Source of the DNA: Aeromonas popoffii
GTDB lineage: Bacteria > Pseudomonadota > Gammaproteobacteria > Enterobacterales > Aeromonadaceae
Length of the DNA stretch: 64,000 nucleotides
Direction of reading: 5' to 3'
NCBI RefSeq assembly: GCF_000820025.1
Contig: NZ_CDBI01000006.1
Location: 639-64,638 of the forward strand
The position numbers were made by a program, and so were the translations under genes. Shown here in pieces: positions 49,624 through 59,419 of this stretch (positions are counted from its first letter, which is position 1; every line of letters begins with the position of its first letter). The notes beneath the pieces were generated by a model. It was not told the origin of the DNA. It searched no databases and saw only the letters and a program-made list of their open reading frames with translations.

Positions 49624-50205
49624 ATGAACAACAAGCACGGCATAGGGATACTCACCCTCATGCTGCTAACCTCGTTCGGCGTTGATGCGACCAGAGTCTA
49701 CTCCTGGGTCGATGGCAATGGCGTCACCCACTTCACGGATGCCCCTCCCCCCGGCCAGAAGGCCAAAGAAGTGGATCTGCGGGTTGCCCCTCTCATTGGC
49801 AACTCGCCGCGCTCGGTGCAGGTGGAGAACTTCAACAGCCTGACCGGCGTCGATACCAAGAAGGAGAAGGAAGCTGTCAAGCTGGTGATCGAACTGCTCT
49901 CACCAGAACAGGGCAGCACGCTGCGCGACAACACGGGCAATGTGGTGTTCCAGGGGCAGATCAGTCCGAAAGCACCGGCCCAGTATGACGTACGCTTGCT
50001 CCTGAATGGCAAGGCGGCGCCCGTAGTCAAAAATGGCTTGGCCGTGCGGGTCGAGAACCTGGATCGCGGTGCCCACCAGGCCCAACTCGAGTTGTTGGCC
50101 AAAGACGGTACGATCCTTGCTGAATCCAAGGTAGTCACCTTCTACCTGCACCGAGCCAGCCTCAATCCGGCACCAAAAGTGACCCCCCGCCCCAACAGGG
50201 GGTGA
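49624..50205 (+). CDS. DUF4124-domain exported protein
   Basis: The 193 residues have a signal peptide (about 5-26) followed by the DUF4124 pattern RVYSWVDGNGVTHFTDAPPP, then a beta-rich domain at about 85-180. ATG 49624 follows AAGGAGAGATGG; the open frame upstream crosses the glnA terminator and is not used. It sits between glnA and glnL, a place it shares with many Aeromonas and Vibrio relatives. Its function is unknown. Confidence 0.85.
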   Translation: MNNKHGIGILTLMLLTSFGVDATRVYSWVDGNGVTHFTDAPPPGQKAKEVDLRVAPLIGNSPRSVQVENFNSLTGVDTKKEKEAVKLVIELLSPEQGSTLRDNTGNVVFQGQISPKAPAQYDVRLLLNGKAAPVVKNGLAVRVENLDRGAHQAQLELLAKDGTILAESKVVTFYLHRASLNPAPKVTPRPNRG

Positions 50206-50285
50206 TCCTGTGCATCGATACGGGTAGACTAAATGCACCATACTGGTGCATTACTGGTGTATAGCACCGTTTTAGGGAGAAACCT

Positions 50286-51341
50286 GTGCCAGCCCGCCCG
50301 GATCAAGCCAAGATACTGCTCGATAACTTGCTGACCGCCGTCATCCTGATGGATGAGCGACTCTGCATCCAGTTCGTCAACCCGGCGGCCGAACAACTGC
50401 TCTCCCTCAGCCAGCGCCGGCTGATCGGGATCGAGCTGCCCCATCTGCTGGAACACATTTCCCTCGATTTGCAGCGCCTCAAGCAATGCCTCACCTCGGG
50501 GCAGGGCTTCACCGACAGCGAAGTGACCCTGGTGGTTGAAGGCGAACCCAGACTGGTGGAGATGAGCGTGAGCCCGCTCGCCGACCATGAACAACGGCTG
50601 ATGGTGGTGGAGCTGCGCAAGATAGATCAACAGAAAAAGATCAGCCAGGAGCTGCAACAACATGCCCAGCAACAGGCCGCCAAGGAGCTGGTGCGCGGTC
50701 TGGCTCACGAGATCAAGAACCCGCTGGGCGGCCTGCGTGGCGCGGCTCAGCTGCTGCAAAAAGAGCTGCCGGATCCGGCCTTGCGTGAATACACCGGTAT
50801 CATCATCGAACAGGCCGACCGGCTGCGGGTGCTGGTCGACCGACTGCTCGGCCCCCAGCGTCCCGGCCGCCACCAGATGCACAATGTCCATTCAGTGCTG
50901 GAGCAGGTGCGCCGTCTGGTGGAGCTCGAACTGCCACCCTCGGTACGTATCGAGCGGGATTACGACCCCAGCATTCCGGAATTCGAGATGGAGCCGGATC
51001 AGCTTCAACAGGCCTTTCTCAACATAGTGCGCAACGCCGCCGAAGCGCTGGGCGATCAGACCGGCCTTATCCGCATCAAAACCCGCACCGCCTTCCAGAT
51101 CACCATCCACGGCCAGCGCTACCGGCTGGCAGCGGAGATCAAGATCATCGACAACGGCCCCGGCATCCCCGATGCCATCCGCGATACCCTCTTTTACCCC
51201 ATGATCACCGGCAAGGAGGGGGGCACCGGGCTCGGCCTCTCCATCGCCCAGAACCTGATCGATCAGCACAAGGGGCGAATCGACTGCATCAGCTGGCCGG
51301 GTCACACCGAATTCACCCTCTTTCTACCGCTTCGCAAATAA
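50286..51341 (+). CDS. glnL: nitrogen sensor kinase NtrB
   Basis: NtrB phosphorylates NtrC when nitrogen is scarce and is controlled by PII. The 351 residues have a PAS domain (about 5-110), the H box GLAHEIKNPLGGLRGAAQLL with His141, and kinase boxes DNGPGIPDAIRDTL and GGTGLGLSIAQNLI. The start is GTG with GGGAGA upstream. glnG follows after 9 bp. Confidence 0.96.
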   Translation: MPARPDQAKILLDNLLTAVILMDERLCIQFVNPAAEQLLSLSQRRLIGIELPHLLEHISLDLQRLKQCLTSGQGFTDSEVTLVVEGEPRLVEMSVSPLADHEQRLMVVELRKIDQQKKISQELQQHAQQQAAKELVRGLAHEIKNPLGGLRGAAQLLQKELPDPALREYTGIIIEQADRLRVLVDRLLGPQRPGRHQMHNVHSVLEQVRRLVELELPPSVRIERDYDPSIPEFEMEPDQLQQAFLNIVRNAAEALGDQTGLIRIKTRTAFQITIHGQRYRLAAEIKIIDNGPGIPDAIRDTLFYPMITGKEGGTGLGLSIAQNLIDQHKGRIDCISWPGHTEFTLFLPLRK

Positions 51342-51350
51342 GGGAACGTC

Positions 51351-52769
51351 ATGACAGCAAAAGTGTGGATCGTCGATGACGACAGTTCTATCCGCTGGGT
51401 GCTGGAACGCACCCTCGGCAGCGAAGGCTTCGAGTGCGAGAGCTTCGCCGACGGCGAGGCCCTGCTGAGCTCGCTCGAGATGCGCTCGCCGGATGTGATC
51501 ATCTCCGATATCCGCATGCCAGGCATAGACGGCCTCAGCCTGCTGGAGCAGATCCACCGCCGCCAGGCCGATCTGCCCATCATCATCATGACCGCCCACT
51601 CGGATCTGGACAGCGCGGTCAACGCCTACCAGCGCGGCGCCTTCGAGTACCTGCCCAAACCGTTCGACATAGACGAGGCGGTGACTCTGGTGCGCCGCGC
51701 CGAGAATCACCTGAAAGAGCAGCGTACCAAGCGCAAGACGCGTCCGCAGGAGACGGCCACCACCCCTGAAATCATCGGCGAGGCACCGGCGATGCAGGAG
51801 GTGTTCCGCGCCATAGGCCGGCTGTCGCGCTCCAGCATCTCTGTGCTGATCAACGGCCAGAGCGGCACCGGCAAGGAGCTGGTCGCCCACGCGCTGCACA
51901 AGCACAGCCCGCGTGCCCACAAGCACTTCATCGCCCTCAATATGGCGGCTATCCCGAAAGATCTCATCGAATCCGAGCTGTTTGGCCATGAGAAAGGGGC
52001 TTTCACCGGCGCCAACAACATCCGTCACGGCCGCTTCGAGCAGGCTGACGGCGGCACCCTGTTTCTCGACGAGATAGGCGATATGCCGCTGGATGTGCAG
52101 ACCCGCTTGTTACGGGTGCTGGCCGATGGCCAATTCTACCGGGTCGGTGGCCATCAACCGGTGCAGGTGGACGTGCGGATCATCGCCGCCACCCACCAGA
52201 ATCTGGAGAAACGGGTCGCCGACGGCGAATTCCGGGAGGATCTGTTCCACCGCCTCAACGTCATTCGCATCCACATTCCGGCCCTCAAGGAGCGCCGCGA
52301 GGACATACCCCAACTGGCCCAGCACTTTTTGTTACGGGCGGCCAAGGAGCTGAGCGTGGAGAGCAAGAGCCTGCACCCGGATACCCAGGCCTACATCAGC
52401 CGTCTCGCCTGGCCGGGCAACGTACGCCAGCTGGAGAACGTTTGCCGCTGGCTGACCGTGATGGCCTCGGGTCAGGAGGTGCTGGTAGGGGATCTACCCG
52501 CCGAACTGCTGACCCCCATCACCAGCACGGCCGAACCGGGCCAGCCAGCCCTGTCCGGCGGCTGGCAGCAGCAGTTGCAGGATTGGGTCGCCAGCAAACT
52601 GGCACTGGGGGAGACCGACATCCTGGCCGACGCCCTGCCCCAGTTCGAGCGGATCATGCTGGAGACGGCGCTGGATCACACCCATGGCCACAAACAGGAA
52701 GCCGCCCGCCTGCTCGGCTGGGGTCGCAACACCCTGACCCGCAAGCTGAAGGAGCTCGACCTCTCCTGA
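51351..52769 (+). CDS. glnG: sigma-54 response regulator NtrC
   Basis: NtrC activates sigma-54 promoters such as that of glnA. The 472 residues have a receiver domain (Asp53 in [12 protein letters not shown]), the AAA+ domain with Walker [15 protein letters not shown] and the GAFTGA loop that contacts sigma-54, and a Fis-type helix-turn-helix at the C terminus ([20 protein letters not shown]). It is co-transcribed with glnL. Confidence 0.97.
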   Translation: MTAKVWIVDDDSSIRWVLERTLGSEGFECESFADGEALLSSLEMRSPDVIISDIRMPGIDGLSLLEQIHRRQADLPIIIMTAHSDLDSAVNAYQRGAFEYLPKPFDIDEAVTLVRRAENHLKEQRTKRKTRPQETATTPEIIGEAPAMQEVFRAIGRLSRSSISVLINGQSGTGKELVAHALHKHSPRAHKHFIALNMAAIPKDLIESELFGHEKGAFTGANNIRHGRFEQADGGTLFLDEIGDMPLDVQTRLLRVLADGQFYRVGGHQPVQVDVRIIAATHQNLEKRVADGEFREDLFHRLNVIRIHIPALKERREDIPQLAQHFLLRAAKELSVESKSLHPDTQAYISRLAWPGNVRQLENVCRWLTVMASGQEVLVGDLPAELLTPITSTAEPGQPALSGGWQQQLQDWVASKLALGETDILADALPQFERIMLETALDHTHGHKQEAARLLGWGRNTLTRKLKELDLS

Positions 52770-52822
52770 GTCCTCTGGAAAAACGATTCCCATCACGCCT
52801 TGGCACATCACTGACCAATAAG

Positions 52823-52856
52823 ACCCCGTTTGATTTCAAACGGGGTATCTTTTTTG
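52823..52856 (+). terminator. terminator after glnG
   Basis: A perfect 11-bp stem ACCCCGTTTGA/TCAAACGGGGT with a 2-base spacer is followed by ATCTTTTTT. Confidence 0.88.
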
Positions 52857-52910
52857 AGAGCCCTGCCTAGAATGACAGGCTTTCAAACCCGACTCGAAGA
52901 AGGCGCCACC

Positions 52911-53912
52911 ATGATTGACAGATCTCTCCCCCTGACCGACCTGCACCGTCATCTGGACGGCAACATTCGTCCGCAGACCATCCTCGAGCTGGGACGTCAG
53001 CACAACCTCCCGCTGCCCGCCTATGAACTGGAGGCGCTGCGTCCTCACGTGCAAATTGTCGAGAACGAGCCGAGTCTGGTCGCCTTCCTGAAGAAGCTGG
53101 ACTGGGGGGTGGCCGTGCTGGCCGATTACGATGCCTGCCGCCGGGTCGCCTACGAGAACGTGGAAGATCTGCTGCGCGCCGGCATCGACTATGCCGAGCT
53201 GCGCTTCAGCCCGGCCTACATGGCGATGGCACACAAGCTGCACCCACAAGGTGTGGTGGAAGCCATCATAGACGGCGTGGCTGCCGGCAGCCGCGACTTC
53301 GGCATCAAGACCAACCTCATCGGCATCATGAGCCGCACCTTCGGTACCGAACAGTGCCGCAAGGAGCTGGACGCCTGCCTGGCCTATCGCGACAAACTGG
53401 TCGCCGTCGATCTGGCCGGCGACGAACTGGGCTTCCCGGGCGAGCTGTTCATCGAGCATTTTCGCAAGGTCCGTGATGCGGGCATGCGCGTCACAGTACA
53501 TGCAGGCGAAGCGGCGGGCCCCGAAAGCATGTGGCAAGCCATTCGCGAGCTGGGCGCCGAGCGTATCGGTCACGGCGTCAAGGCGATTGCGGATCCGGCC
53601 CTGATGGTCTACCTGGCGGAGCACCGTATCGGCATCGAATCCTGCCTCACCTCCAATATCCAGACCACCACGGTCGCCAGCCTGACCGAACACCCGATCC
53701 GCCAGTTCCTGGCAGCCGGTGTGCTGGCCTGCCTCAACACCGACGATCCGGCGGTCGAAGGCATAGACCTGCCCCACGAATATGAAATGGCTGCCCCGGC
53801 CGCTGGCATGACGGCCAGCGAGATCCGCACCGCCCAGCAAAACGGCCTGACCCTCGCCTTCCTGAGTGATAGCGAGAAAGCCGAGCTGAGCGCCCGCGCC
53901 GCCAGTCGCTAA
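52911..53912 (+). CDS. add: adenosine deaminase
   Basis: Add converts adenosine to inosine in purine salvage. From ATG 52911 the product has 333 residues, the E. coli length, with zinc ligands in [11 protein letters not shown], the [13 protein letters not shown] and GHGVKA segments, and [11 protein letters not shown] and NTDDPAVEG. The frame is open upstream to 52830, through the glnG terminator. Its own terminator was split by an IS element. Confidence 0.96.
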   Translation: MIDRSLPLTDLHRHLDGNIRPQTILELGRQHNLPLPAYELEALRPHVQIVENEPSLVAFLKKLDWGVAVLADYDACRRVAYENVEDLLRAGIDYAELRFSPAYMAMAHKLHPQGVVEAIIDGVAAGSRDFGIKTNLIGIMSRTFGTEQCRKELDACLAYRDKLVAVDLAGDELGFPGELFIEHFRKVRDAGMRVTVHAGEAAGPESMWQAIRELGAERIGHGVKAIADPALMVYLAEHRIGIESCLTSNIQTTTVASLTEHPIRQFLAAGVLACLNTDDPAVEGIDLPHEYEMAAPAAGMTASEIRTAQQNGLTLAFLSDSEKAELSARAASR

Positions 53913-53938
53913 ACCTTGAACCGTTTGCTTACCCCATA

Positions 53939-53957
53939 AAAAAACCGCCTGAAACGG
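53939..53957. terminator. left part of the add/hemN terminator, interrupted by an IS
   Basis: A run of seven A, CCGCC and the loop and first stem bases TGAAACGG precede the IS. The other half, GCCTGAAACGGCGG and seven T, lies at 55356-55376. Joined without the insertion, they form a perfect bidirectional terminator between convergent add and hemN. Confidence 0.8.
53947..53957. repeat. 11-bp target site duplication of the IS4-family element (left)
   Basis: GCCTGAAACGG here is repeated at 55356-55366, immediately outside the other inverted repeat. Confidence 0.9.
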
Positions 53958-55355
53958 TAATGCCAGTCAGTTAAGCCTGACTGGCATTGTTTTTATTGGT
54001 TTTTTAACTCCATACTTCTGTGGCCTTGGCTTCACGCAGCGGGGATAACTTCGCTCCCTTCGGGCCGGCAACACAAACTGGCCCGCCTGTTTCTCCAGCT
54101 CCGCAACGCGTCCCGGGATATTCCCCGGCGACACATACGGCATGCAGCTCAGCTCATGGATGAGGTAGACCGATGCCATGTGAAAACTCAGCTGACTCGC
54201 CGTGTATCCCTTCAGGCTCGCCGCCATCTTCACCATCTGGCTGCGCAGCAGGTTGTACGCCAGCAACACACCCCACAGCTCTTGCCGTATCCCCGCCGCC
54301 TTCTTGCTGCGCAGGGTCAGCCGGTGCTGTTGCAGGCTGTGCTTCATCTCCCGATAGCCCAACTCGATTTCCCAGCGATGGCCGTAGAGCTCGACGATGT
54401 CGGCGCCAGGGAAACGCATCGGGTCGACCATCGAGGTCAGCACCTGCCGCTCTTTGCCGTTGATAGTGCGAGTCAGCAAGCGGGCTTCTAGCGTGTCCGG
54501 CAGTTGCGGCCACTTCTTCCTCGCCTGTGGACTGGTGTTGAGACGCACCAGGGCATCCTGACGCCCCAGCTTGCGTGCGTGCCCTTTTTGAGTGGCAGCA
54601 GCCAGTGGCGCTCGCTGCCAGTGGTCTGCCAAGCGTGGAGCAGGCCGAGGGAGTAAAACCCCTTGTCGAACAGGGTCAGCGAGTGGTCCGGCGTGCGCGC
54701 GACAAGCTGTTCGGCCAACACCATCTCGTTGACGGCGCAGCTCTCCATGACGGCCTGAACAAGCAGGTGACTGGTGAGCTCCATCTGGCAGAGCATGCGC
54801 ACCTGTGGATAGGCGGTCTCCCCATGCTGGGTACCGGGCTTGGCAAACGCGGCGGCATTGTCCGGGGTATCAGGCGTGCGCCACATCACGCCATCGACGG
54901 CGAGCAACTGCAGCCCGGCCCAGCCGGGGTGATTGGCCTGCTAGCGCCAACGCGAGGCGGTCTCGTGAAACAGGCGTTCGATGCTCTTGTGGCCAAGCTT
55001 CTGGCGAGCTTGCAGGAAGGCGCTGGGGGCGACAAAGGGTCGCTCACCGGGCAAGAGGATATCGAGCTGATTGACCAGCTGAGTCATGGGGACGTTGCGG
55101 AAGATGGCCATGCCGATGATGGCTCCATGGGCATACGGCGACGGCGCAGGGTAGCAACGCCCTCTTCGCCGAGCAGAGTGGTGATGAGCTCGTTGGGAAT
55201 GAGGTCGGAGAGTGACTCAAACTGAGCGGCCTTGCTGGCGTGTAGGAAGTCGAGAGCTTGAGCGATACGCATAAAAAATCCGAAACCAATCAACAGGTTT
55301 CGGATTTTCACACATCAGAAGGATCGGTCAATGGATCCTTAACTGATCGGCATTA
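53958..55355 (-). mobile_element. IS4-family insertion sequence, 1398 bp, inactive
   Basis: The ends are imperfect inverted repeats, TAATGCCAGTCAGTTAAG on the left and TAATGCCGATCAGTTAAG on the right (16 of 18 identical); the latter is the terminal sequence of E. coli IS4 as I know it. The 11-bp target duplication is in the IS4 group range. The single transposase gene is broken in three places. Confidence 0.92.
53967..55272 (-). pseudogene. IS4-family transposase, frameshifted
   Basis: About 435 codons from MRIAQALDFLHASKAAQFES to the stop at 53967. The pieces contain the DDE signature parts [25 protein letters not shown], and Y-2-R-3-E-6-K in YGHRWEIELGYREMK. Damage: a one-base loss near 55124, a TAG stop at 54940-54942 (probably once CAG), and a second one-base loss near 54575-54585. 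It therefore cannot make a full transposase. Confidence 0.9.
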
Positions 55356-55399
55356 GCCTGAAACGGCGGTTTTTTTATCTTCAGTGCAGGGCTGCCGGT

Positions 55400-56773
55400 T
55401 CAGATCACGCGGGAGAACTGCTGCTGGCGCGCCTTGTTGCGCAGGTAGACATCGAAACACATGCAGATGTTGCGAATGAGCAGCTGACCAGTGGAGACCA
55501 CTTCCAGCCCATCGTCAGTCATGCGTACCAGACCGTCGTCGATAAAGGTCTGCAACAGCTTGAGATCGTCGGCGAAGTACTCCTTGAAGACCAGACCATG
55601 GGCCTGCTCGACGGCGGCGAAGTTCAAGCGAAAGTCACAGATGAGGCGCTTGATCACCTCGCGGCGGATCAGATCGTCCTGATTGAGGGAGCACCCCTTC
55701 CACTGGGCATGGCCCAGCTCTTCAACCTGAGCGTAGTAAGCTTTGAGCTCTTTTTGGTTCTGGGAATAGGCATCGCCGATCATGCTGATGGAGGAGACCC
55801 CCAGCCCCAGCAGATCACAATCCCCCTGGGTGGTGTAGCCCTGGAAGTTGCGGTGCAACTTGCCTTCCCGCTGCGCCACCGCCAGCTCGTCATCAGGCTT
55901 GGCGAAGTGATCCATGCCAATGAACTGGTAACCCTGACCGGTGAGGAAGCCGATGGTGTCCTGCAGCATGGCCAGCTTCTCCCGGGGGGCTGGCATGTCT
56001 TCCTCTTTCAGCTTGTGCTGGGCGGCGAAACGGCTCGGCAGATGGGCATAGTTGAAGATGGAAAGGCGGGCCGGATCCGTCTTGAGTACTTCTTCCAGGG
56101 TGTGGTGGAAGCTATCGCGATTCTGGTGTGGCAGGCCGTAGATGAGATCCAGGTTGGTCGAGCGAAAGCCCAGTTCGCGAGCACGCTCCAGCATCGCACG
56201 GATGAAGTCGTTATCCTGCTCGCGATTGACCGCGACCTGCACCGCCTTGTTGAAGTCCTGCACGCCGAGGCTGATGCGGTTAAACCCCACTTCGCGCAGC
56301 ACATCCAGCATGGTGAGTTCGATCTCGCGCGGGTCAACTTCGATGCTTATCTCGCCTTCATCCGCGAACTGGAAGTGCTCACGCAACATGGCCATCAAGC
56401 GGCGAGTCTGGGCTTCGTTCAGATAGGTAGGCGTGCCACCGCCCCAGTGCAACTGGGTCACCAGCCGGTGTTTGAACAGGGGGGCCTGCGCTTTGATCTC
56501 CTGCTCGAGATAGTCGAGGTACTGATCGGCCTTGTGCTGATGACGGGTGATCACCTTGTTGCAGCCGCAGTAATAGCAGAGCTTGTGACAGAAGGGGATG
56601 TGCACGTAGAGGGACAGGTTGCGCGCCGGATACTGGCCTGCGGCGTGGACGAAGTCCGGATAGCCGAAGCGCTCGTTGAACTCCAGCGCAGTGGGATAGG
56701 AGGTGTAGCGCGGGCCGCTGTAGTTATATTTTTCGATCAGGGCCTGATCCCACACAATCTGTTCTGCTTGCAC
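55400..56773 (-). CDS. hemN: oxygen-independent coproporphyrinogen III oxidase
   Basis: HemN is the radical SAM enzyme that makes protoporphyrinogen IX without oxygen. The 457 residues have the cluster motif CHKLCYYCGC with Cys62, Cys66 and Cys69, HWGGGTPTYL and EVDPREIELTMLDVL. The window also has the oxygen-dependent HemF at 62050, so haem can be made in both conditions. It lies downstream of the DUF2489 gene and yihI. Confidence 0.97.
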   Translation of the reverse strand: MQAEQIVWDQALIEKYNYSGPRYTSYPTALEFNERFGYPDFVHAAGQYPARNLSLYVHIPFCHKLCYYCGCNKVITRHQHKADQYLDYLEQEIKAQAPLFKHRLVTQLHWGGGTPTYLNEAQTRRLMAMLREHFQFADEGEISIEVDPREIELTMLDVLREVGFNRISLGVQDFNKAVQVAVNREQDNDFIRAMLERARELGFRSTNLDLIYGLPHQNRDSFHHTLEEVLKTDPARLSIFNYAHLPSRFAAQHKLKEEDMPAPREKLAMLQDTIGFLTGQGYQFIGMDHFAKPDDELAVAQREGKLHRNFQGYTTQGDCDLLGLGVSSISMIGDAYSQNQKELKAYYAQVEELGHAQWKGCSLNQDDLIRREVIKRLICDFRLNFAAVEQAHGLVFKEYFADDLKLLQTFIDDGLVRMTDDGLEVVSTGQLLIRNICMCFDVYLRNKARQQQFSRVI

Positions 56774-56800
56774 GCTTGCTTCCTCTTTTTTGTTATCGGC

Positions 56801-57253
56801 TCAGCGGCTTAACTGAAAATCCTTCAGTTGGGCCACATCCTTGAGGATCTGCGCCTCCAGCTCGGCCTCATAGCCACTGCGTTCGAGATCCATCTTCATC
56901 ACTTCATTACGCTTGAGGGCACGTCTCGCCTCATGAGTCGGCATCTCTTTCACCTTCTCATAGAGAGCGTACAAACCCGGAAATTCGCTGGCAAAGGCGC
57001 GGCCGCCCTTGATCTGCAAAGCATCCAGCAAATTGGTCAGCCGGATGGCGCCTTCGGAATAGTCGCACTGACCGTCCCGCACCGCATGGGCAATCACTCG
57101 CACGCTGTCGAGAATGCGCTCATTGCGGGCCGCAATGGCCTGCCGTTGCGTATCACGCTGGCGCTTGAGTCGGGCCAGCAGGGTACCGGCATACACGGCC
57201 AGCCCCAGCAAAATCAGGCCGCCCAACAGGGCGGCCAGCATCCATCCACTCAT
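56801..57253 (-). CDS. DUF2489-domain membrane-anchored protein
   Basis: The 150-residue product starts MSGWMLAALLGGLILLGLAV, one membrane segment, then a charged helical domain (about 35-150, with AIRLTNLLDALQIKGGRAFA). The ATG overlaps the yihI stop (ATGATG, TGA shared). A GTG one codon upstream is a minor alternative. It occurs between yihI and hemN in Vibrio and Aeromonas relatives; the function is unknown. Confidence 0.85.
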   Translation of the reverse strand: MSGWMLAALLGGLILLGLAVYAGTLLARLKRQRDTQRQAIAARNERILDSVRVIAHAVRDGQCDYSEGAIRLTNLLDALQIKGGRAFASEFPGLYALYEKVKEMPTHEARRALKRNEVMKMDLERSGYEAELEAQILKDVAQLKDFQLSR

Positions 57254-57834
57254 CACTTTTTCTTCGGCTCAGGCTTGGGCTCAGGCTGATAGTCAACCTG
57301 GGTGAAACGATCCCACAGCTCCTCTTCGGAGGCTGGCTGGCTCGGCTCGTCATAGCTGGCATCGTCGAAGGAGCCATCGTCGTCGTCTTCGTCATCATCG
57401 TTGTCTATGATGCCAAGCTCATCCATCAGCTCCTGATAGCGATCGACACGCTGGTCAACCCAGGTCTGCTCGGCCGCTTCCAGGGTCTCGCCGGCATCGA
57501 GACGATCCAGCAGATCGTTCAGGCGATCATCATTCTCGATGGCGGCCAGCTCCTGCTCAGGCGTCATCACCAGCTTCTTCTCTTTCACCGGCTTGGGCGC
57601 AACAGGCTTGCCGCTCTTCTCTTCCACTATCAGGGCGACCGGCTTGCGGGAGCCGATACGCGGATCCTTGGCCTGCTTGCCATTTTTGTTGCTGGACTGT
57701 TCTGCCTGCTGGCGGGAACCCGCCTTCAAGCCCTTACGCTTGGCGGCGCGTTTGCGCTCACGGCCTTCCAGGGCACTGGCATCTGATTCTTTGCGCTTAC
57801 CGGTAGGCTTGCGATTGGGTTGTTTAGCCGACAT
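57253..57834 (-). CDS. yihI: Der GTPase-activating protein YihI
   Basis: YihI stimulates the ribosome-assembly GTPase Der and slows 50S maturation early in growth. From ATG 57832-57834 the 193 residues have a highly basic N-terminal third (KPTGKRKESDASALEGRERK), a middle helical part LNDLLDRLDAGETLEAAEQT and an acidic tail rich in D and E. The open frame upstream is not used. It overlaps the DUF2489 gene. Confidence 0.93.
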   Translation of the reverse strand: MSAKQPNRKPTGKRKESDASALEGRERKRAAKRKGLKAGSRQQAEQSSNKNGKQAKDPRIGSRKPVALIVEEKSGKPVAPKPVKEKKLVMTPEQELAAIENDDRLNDLLDRLDAGETLEAAEQTWVDQRVDRYQELMDELGIIDNDDDEDDDDGSFDDASYDEPSQPASEEELWDRFTQVDYQPEPKPEPKKK

Positions 57835-58049
57835 GAATGACTGACTCCGACAAATAACTGGATTGAAGCCGCTCCCGGGATGAAACCATCCGGGGAGGAT
57901 ACTGACACGGGGGACAGTGGAGCAGAAACAAGAGCGGGATCCTGCACCAACCCGACCATTTCTGGCGTCTGAACACCGCAGGATCGGCATCCTCTGGGCA
58001 TGTTGCTGGTATTTTGACACAGAATGGCTAATCGGGTTAATGACCCAAA

Positions 58050-58403
58050 AGAAAAAAGGCAGCCGAAGCTGCCTCGATATGTTTATGCGAGTCCCATCCC
58101 TGGCTGCAAATCACCCTGTCCGTGGCAATACCTCTGCGCATCATATCTTTGTATATGGTCGTCCTGACCTTAATGGTCGTTCCTGAATGTGCGTGTGCTT
58201 GCTTAACCCATGGAGACGGCCTCCGGCCATCACTCTGGGGTGGTTGCATCCCGCAGCCCCGCTCTTCCTGAGCAGTCACCATCCTGGTATTTCAATCCCT
58301 TGCCTGTCACTAGCCTGTTCCTGTGGCATCCCGCCGTATCGACATCCTGTCTTCACAACATCCCGGTCGTGAATCGCCCCGTGGGTCACTCCATGCATCC
58401 ACT
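58050..58403 (-). ncRNA. csrB: CsrB/CsrC-type sponge RNA for CsrA
   Basis: About 350 bases on the minus strand hold 16 GGA motifs, many as CAGGATG, GGGATG or AGGA, and no credible protein gene. The 3' end is a terminator (GGCAGC/GCTGCC, loop TTCG, six T at 58052-58057). A TAAGTT-like -10 box at 58409-58414 suggests the 5' end near 58402. Between engB and yihI is also where E. coli keeps csrC. By analogy it titrates CsrA. The exact ends, and whether to call it CsrB or CsrC, are uncertain. Confidence 0.88.
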
Positions 58404-58597
58404 GTATCAACTTAATAAAATGACTCAATCCACCAAGAACGTTTTCAAACGGAGATAAATCGCTTGTTGTCATTTAACATATTGAAATTAATGAATTACT
58501 CAACATTATTGAAAAATGTTTAAGCCCTGGCCAGACCAATGAATGGGGGATCTCTTACAACAATGCGAGAAATAATTGGCCAAATGGAGTTAAAGGC

Positions 58598-58629
58598 CAA
58601 AAAGAAACGAGGAGCCGGTAGCTCCTCGT
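58598..58629 (-). terminator. terminator after the cytochrome c4 gene
   Basis: The stem ACGAGGAGC/GCTCCTCGT with a 5-base loop is followed on the minus strand by TTCTTTTT. The 58404-58597 stretch between it and the sRNA is AT-rich and probably the sRNA promoter region. Confidence 0.8.
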
Positions 58630-58659
58630 TAATATCAATGGGGGCATCATAATGCGCTA

Positions 58660-59277
58660 TCAGTGCAAACCTGCCACGTATATGGACAAGGCCTCTATAT
58701 CCTGATCGGTCAGCTTCTTGGCAACGTCCCGCATCATGCTGTTCGGGTCGTTATCGCGGGCAGCTGCACGAAACGCGGTGAGCTGGGCCTTGATATAAGC
58801 AGGATGTTGGCCGGACAGACTCGGATATTTGGCCTGCTCGACACCCGAACCCCGTGGACCATGACAAGCGGTACAAGCAGCCAGACCACGGCTCATGTCA
58901 CCACCCATATAGAGCGCTTTACCCGCTGCTACAGCGTCATCAGGCACCGCAATCGGTGTTACCTTCTGGCTGGAAAAGTAGGCAGCGAGGTCTTCCATGT
59001 CCTGATCGGACAGGGGGAGAGCCATAGGCCCCATAATGGGCGCAACCCGACCAATTTGGCCAGAAGCTGCAGCCTTCAGTTCAACTAATTGCTTTTTGAT
59101 ATATGATGCGTGCTGACCAGCAATCTTGGGGTACATATCGACAAGGCTGTTTCCGTCCGGTCCATGACAAGCCGCACACACGGCAGCCTTGGATTGTCCC
59201 GCAGCGGCATCGCCCTTGGCTTGTGCCATCCCCGTTACGCCAACCATCAGAGCAAGAGTAATGACTAGGTTCTTCAT
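58660..59277 (-). CDS. dihaem cytochrome c4
   Basis: Cytochrome c4 is a periplasmic dihaem electron carrier. From ATG 59275-59277 the 205 residues have a signal peptide (1-20, cut after AQA) and two class I haem domains with CAACH at 34-38 and CTACH at 135-139. The domains repeat GPDGN...YPKIAGQHASYIKKQL and GPRG...YPSLSGQHPAYIKAQL. It diverges from engB. Confidence 0.95.
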   Translation of the reverse strand: MKNLVITLALMVGVTGMAQAKGDAAAGQSKAAVCAACHGPDGNSLVDMYPKIAGQHASYIKKQLVELKAAASGQIGRVAPIMGPMALPLSDQDMEDLAAYFSSQKVTPIAVPDDAVAAGKALYMGGDMSRGLAACTACHGPRGSGVEQAKYPSLSGQHPAYIKAQLTAFRAAARDNDPNSMMRDVAKKLTDQDIEALSIYVAGLH

Positions 59278-59419
59278 GGCGTTCCAACTTCTCGTTATTA
59301 GGCTTCCAGATCCCATGCCGCTGAAGGCATGTTAAAATAAACGCGTTTAAGCGACGCCATTTTACACGATTTCACAAAAAAGTAACTCTATAACCCTCTA
59401 TCTCTATGGGGAATTTACG

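Noticed and set aside
54488..54907. Independent hypothetical gene
   Set aside because: It is the middle part of the frameshifted IS4-family transposase.
55598..56812. 404-codon open frame on the plus strand
   Set aside because: It is opposite hemN, which has all cluster cysteines.
58210..58458. 82-codon open frame on the plus strand
   Set aside because: It is opposite the GGA-rich sRNA; the composition of that RNA explains the open frame.
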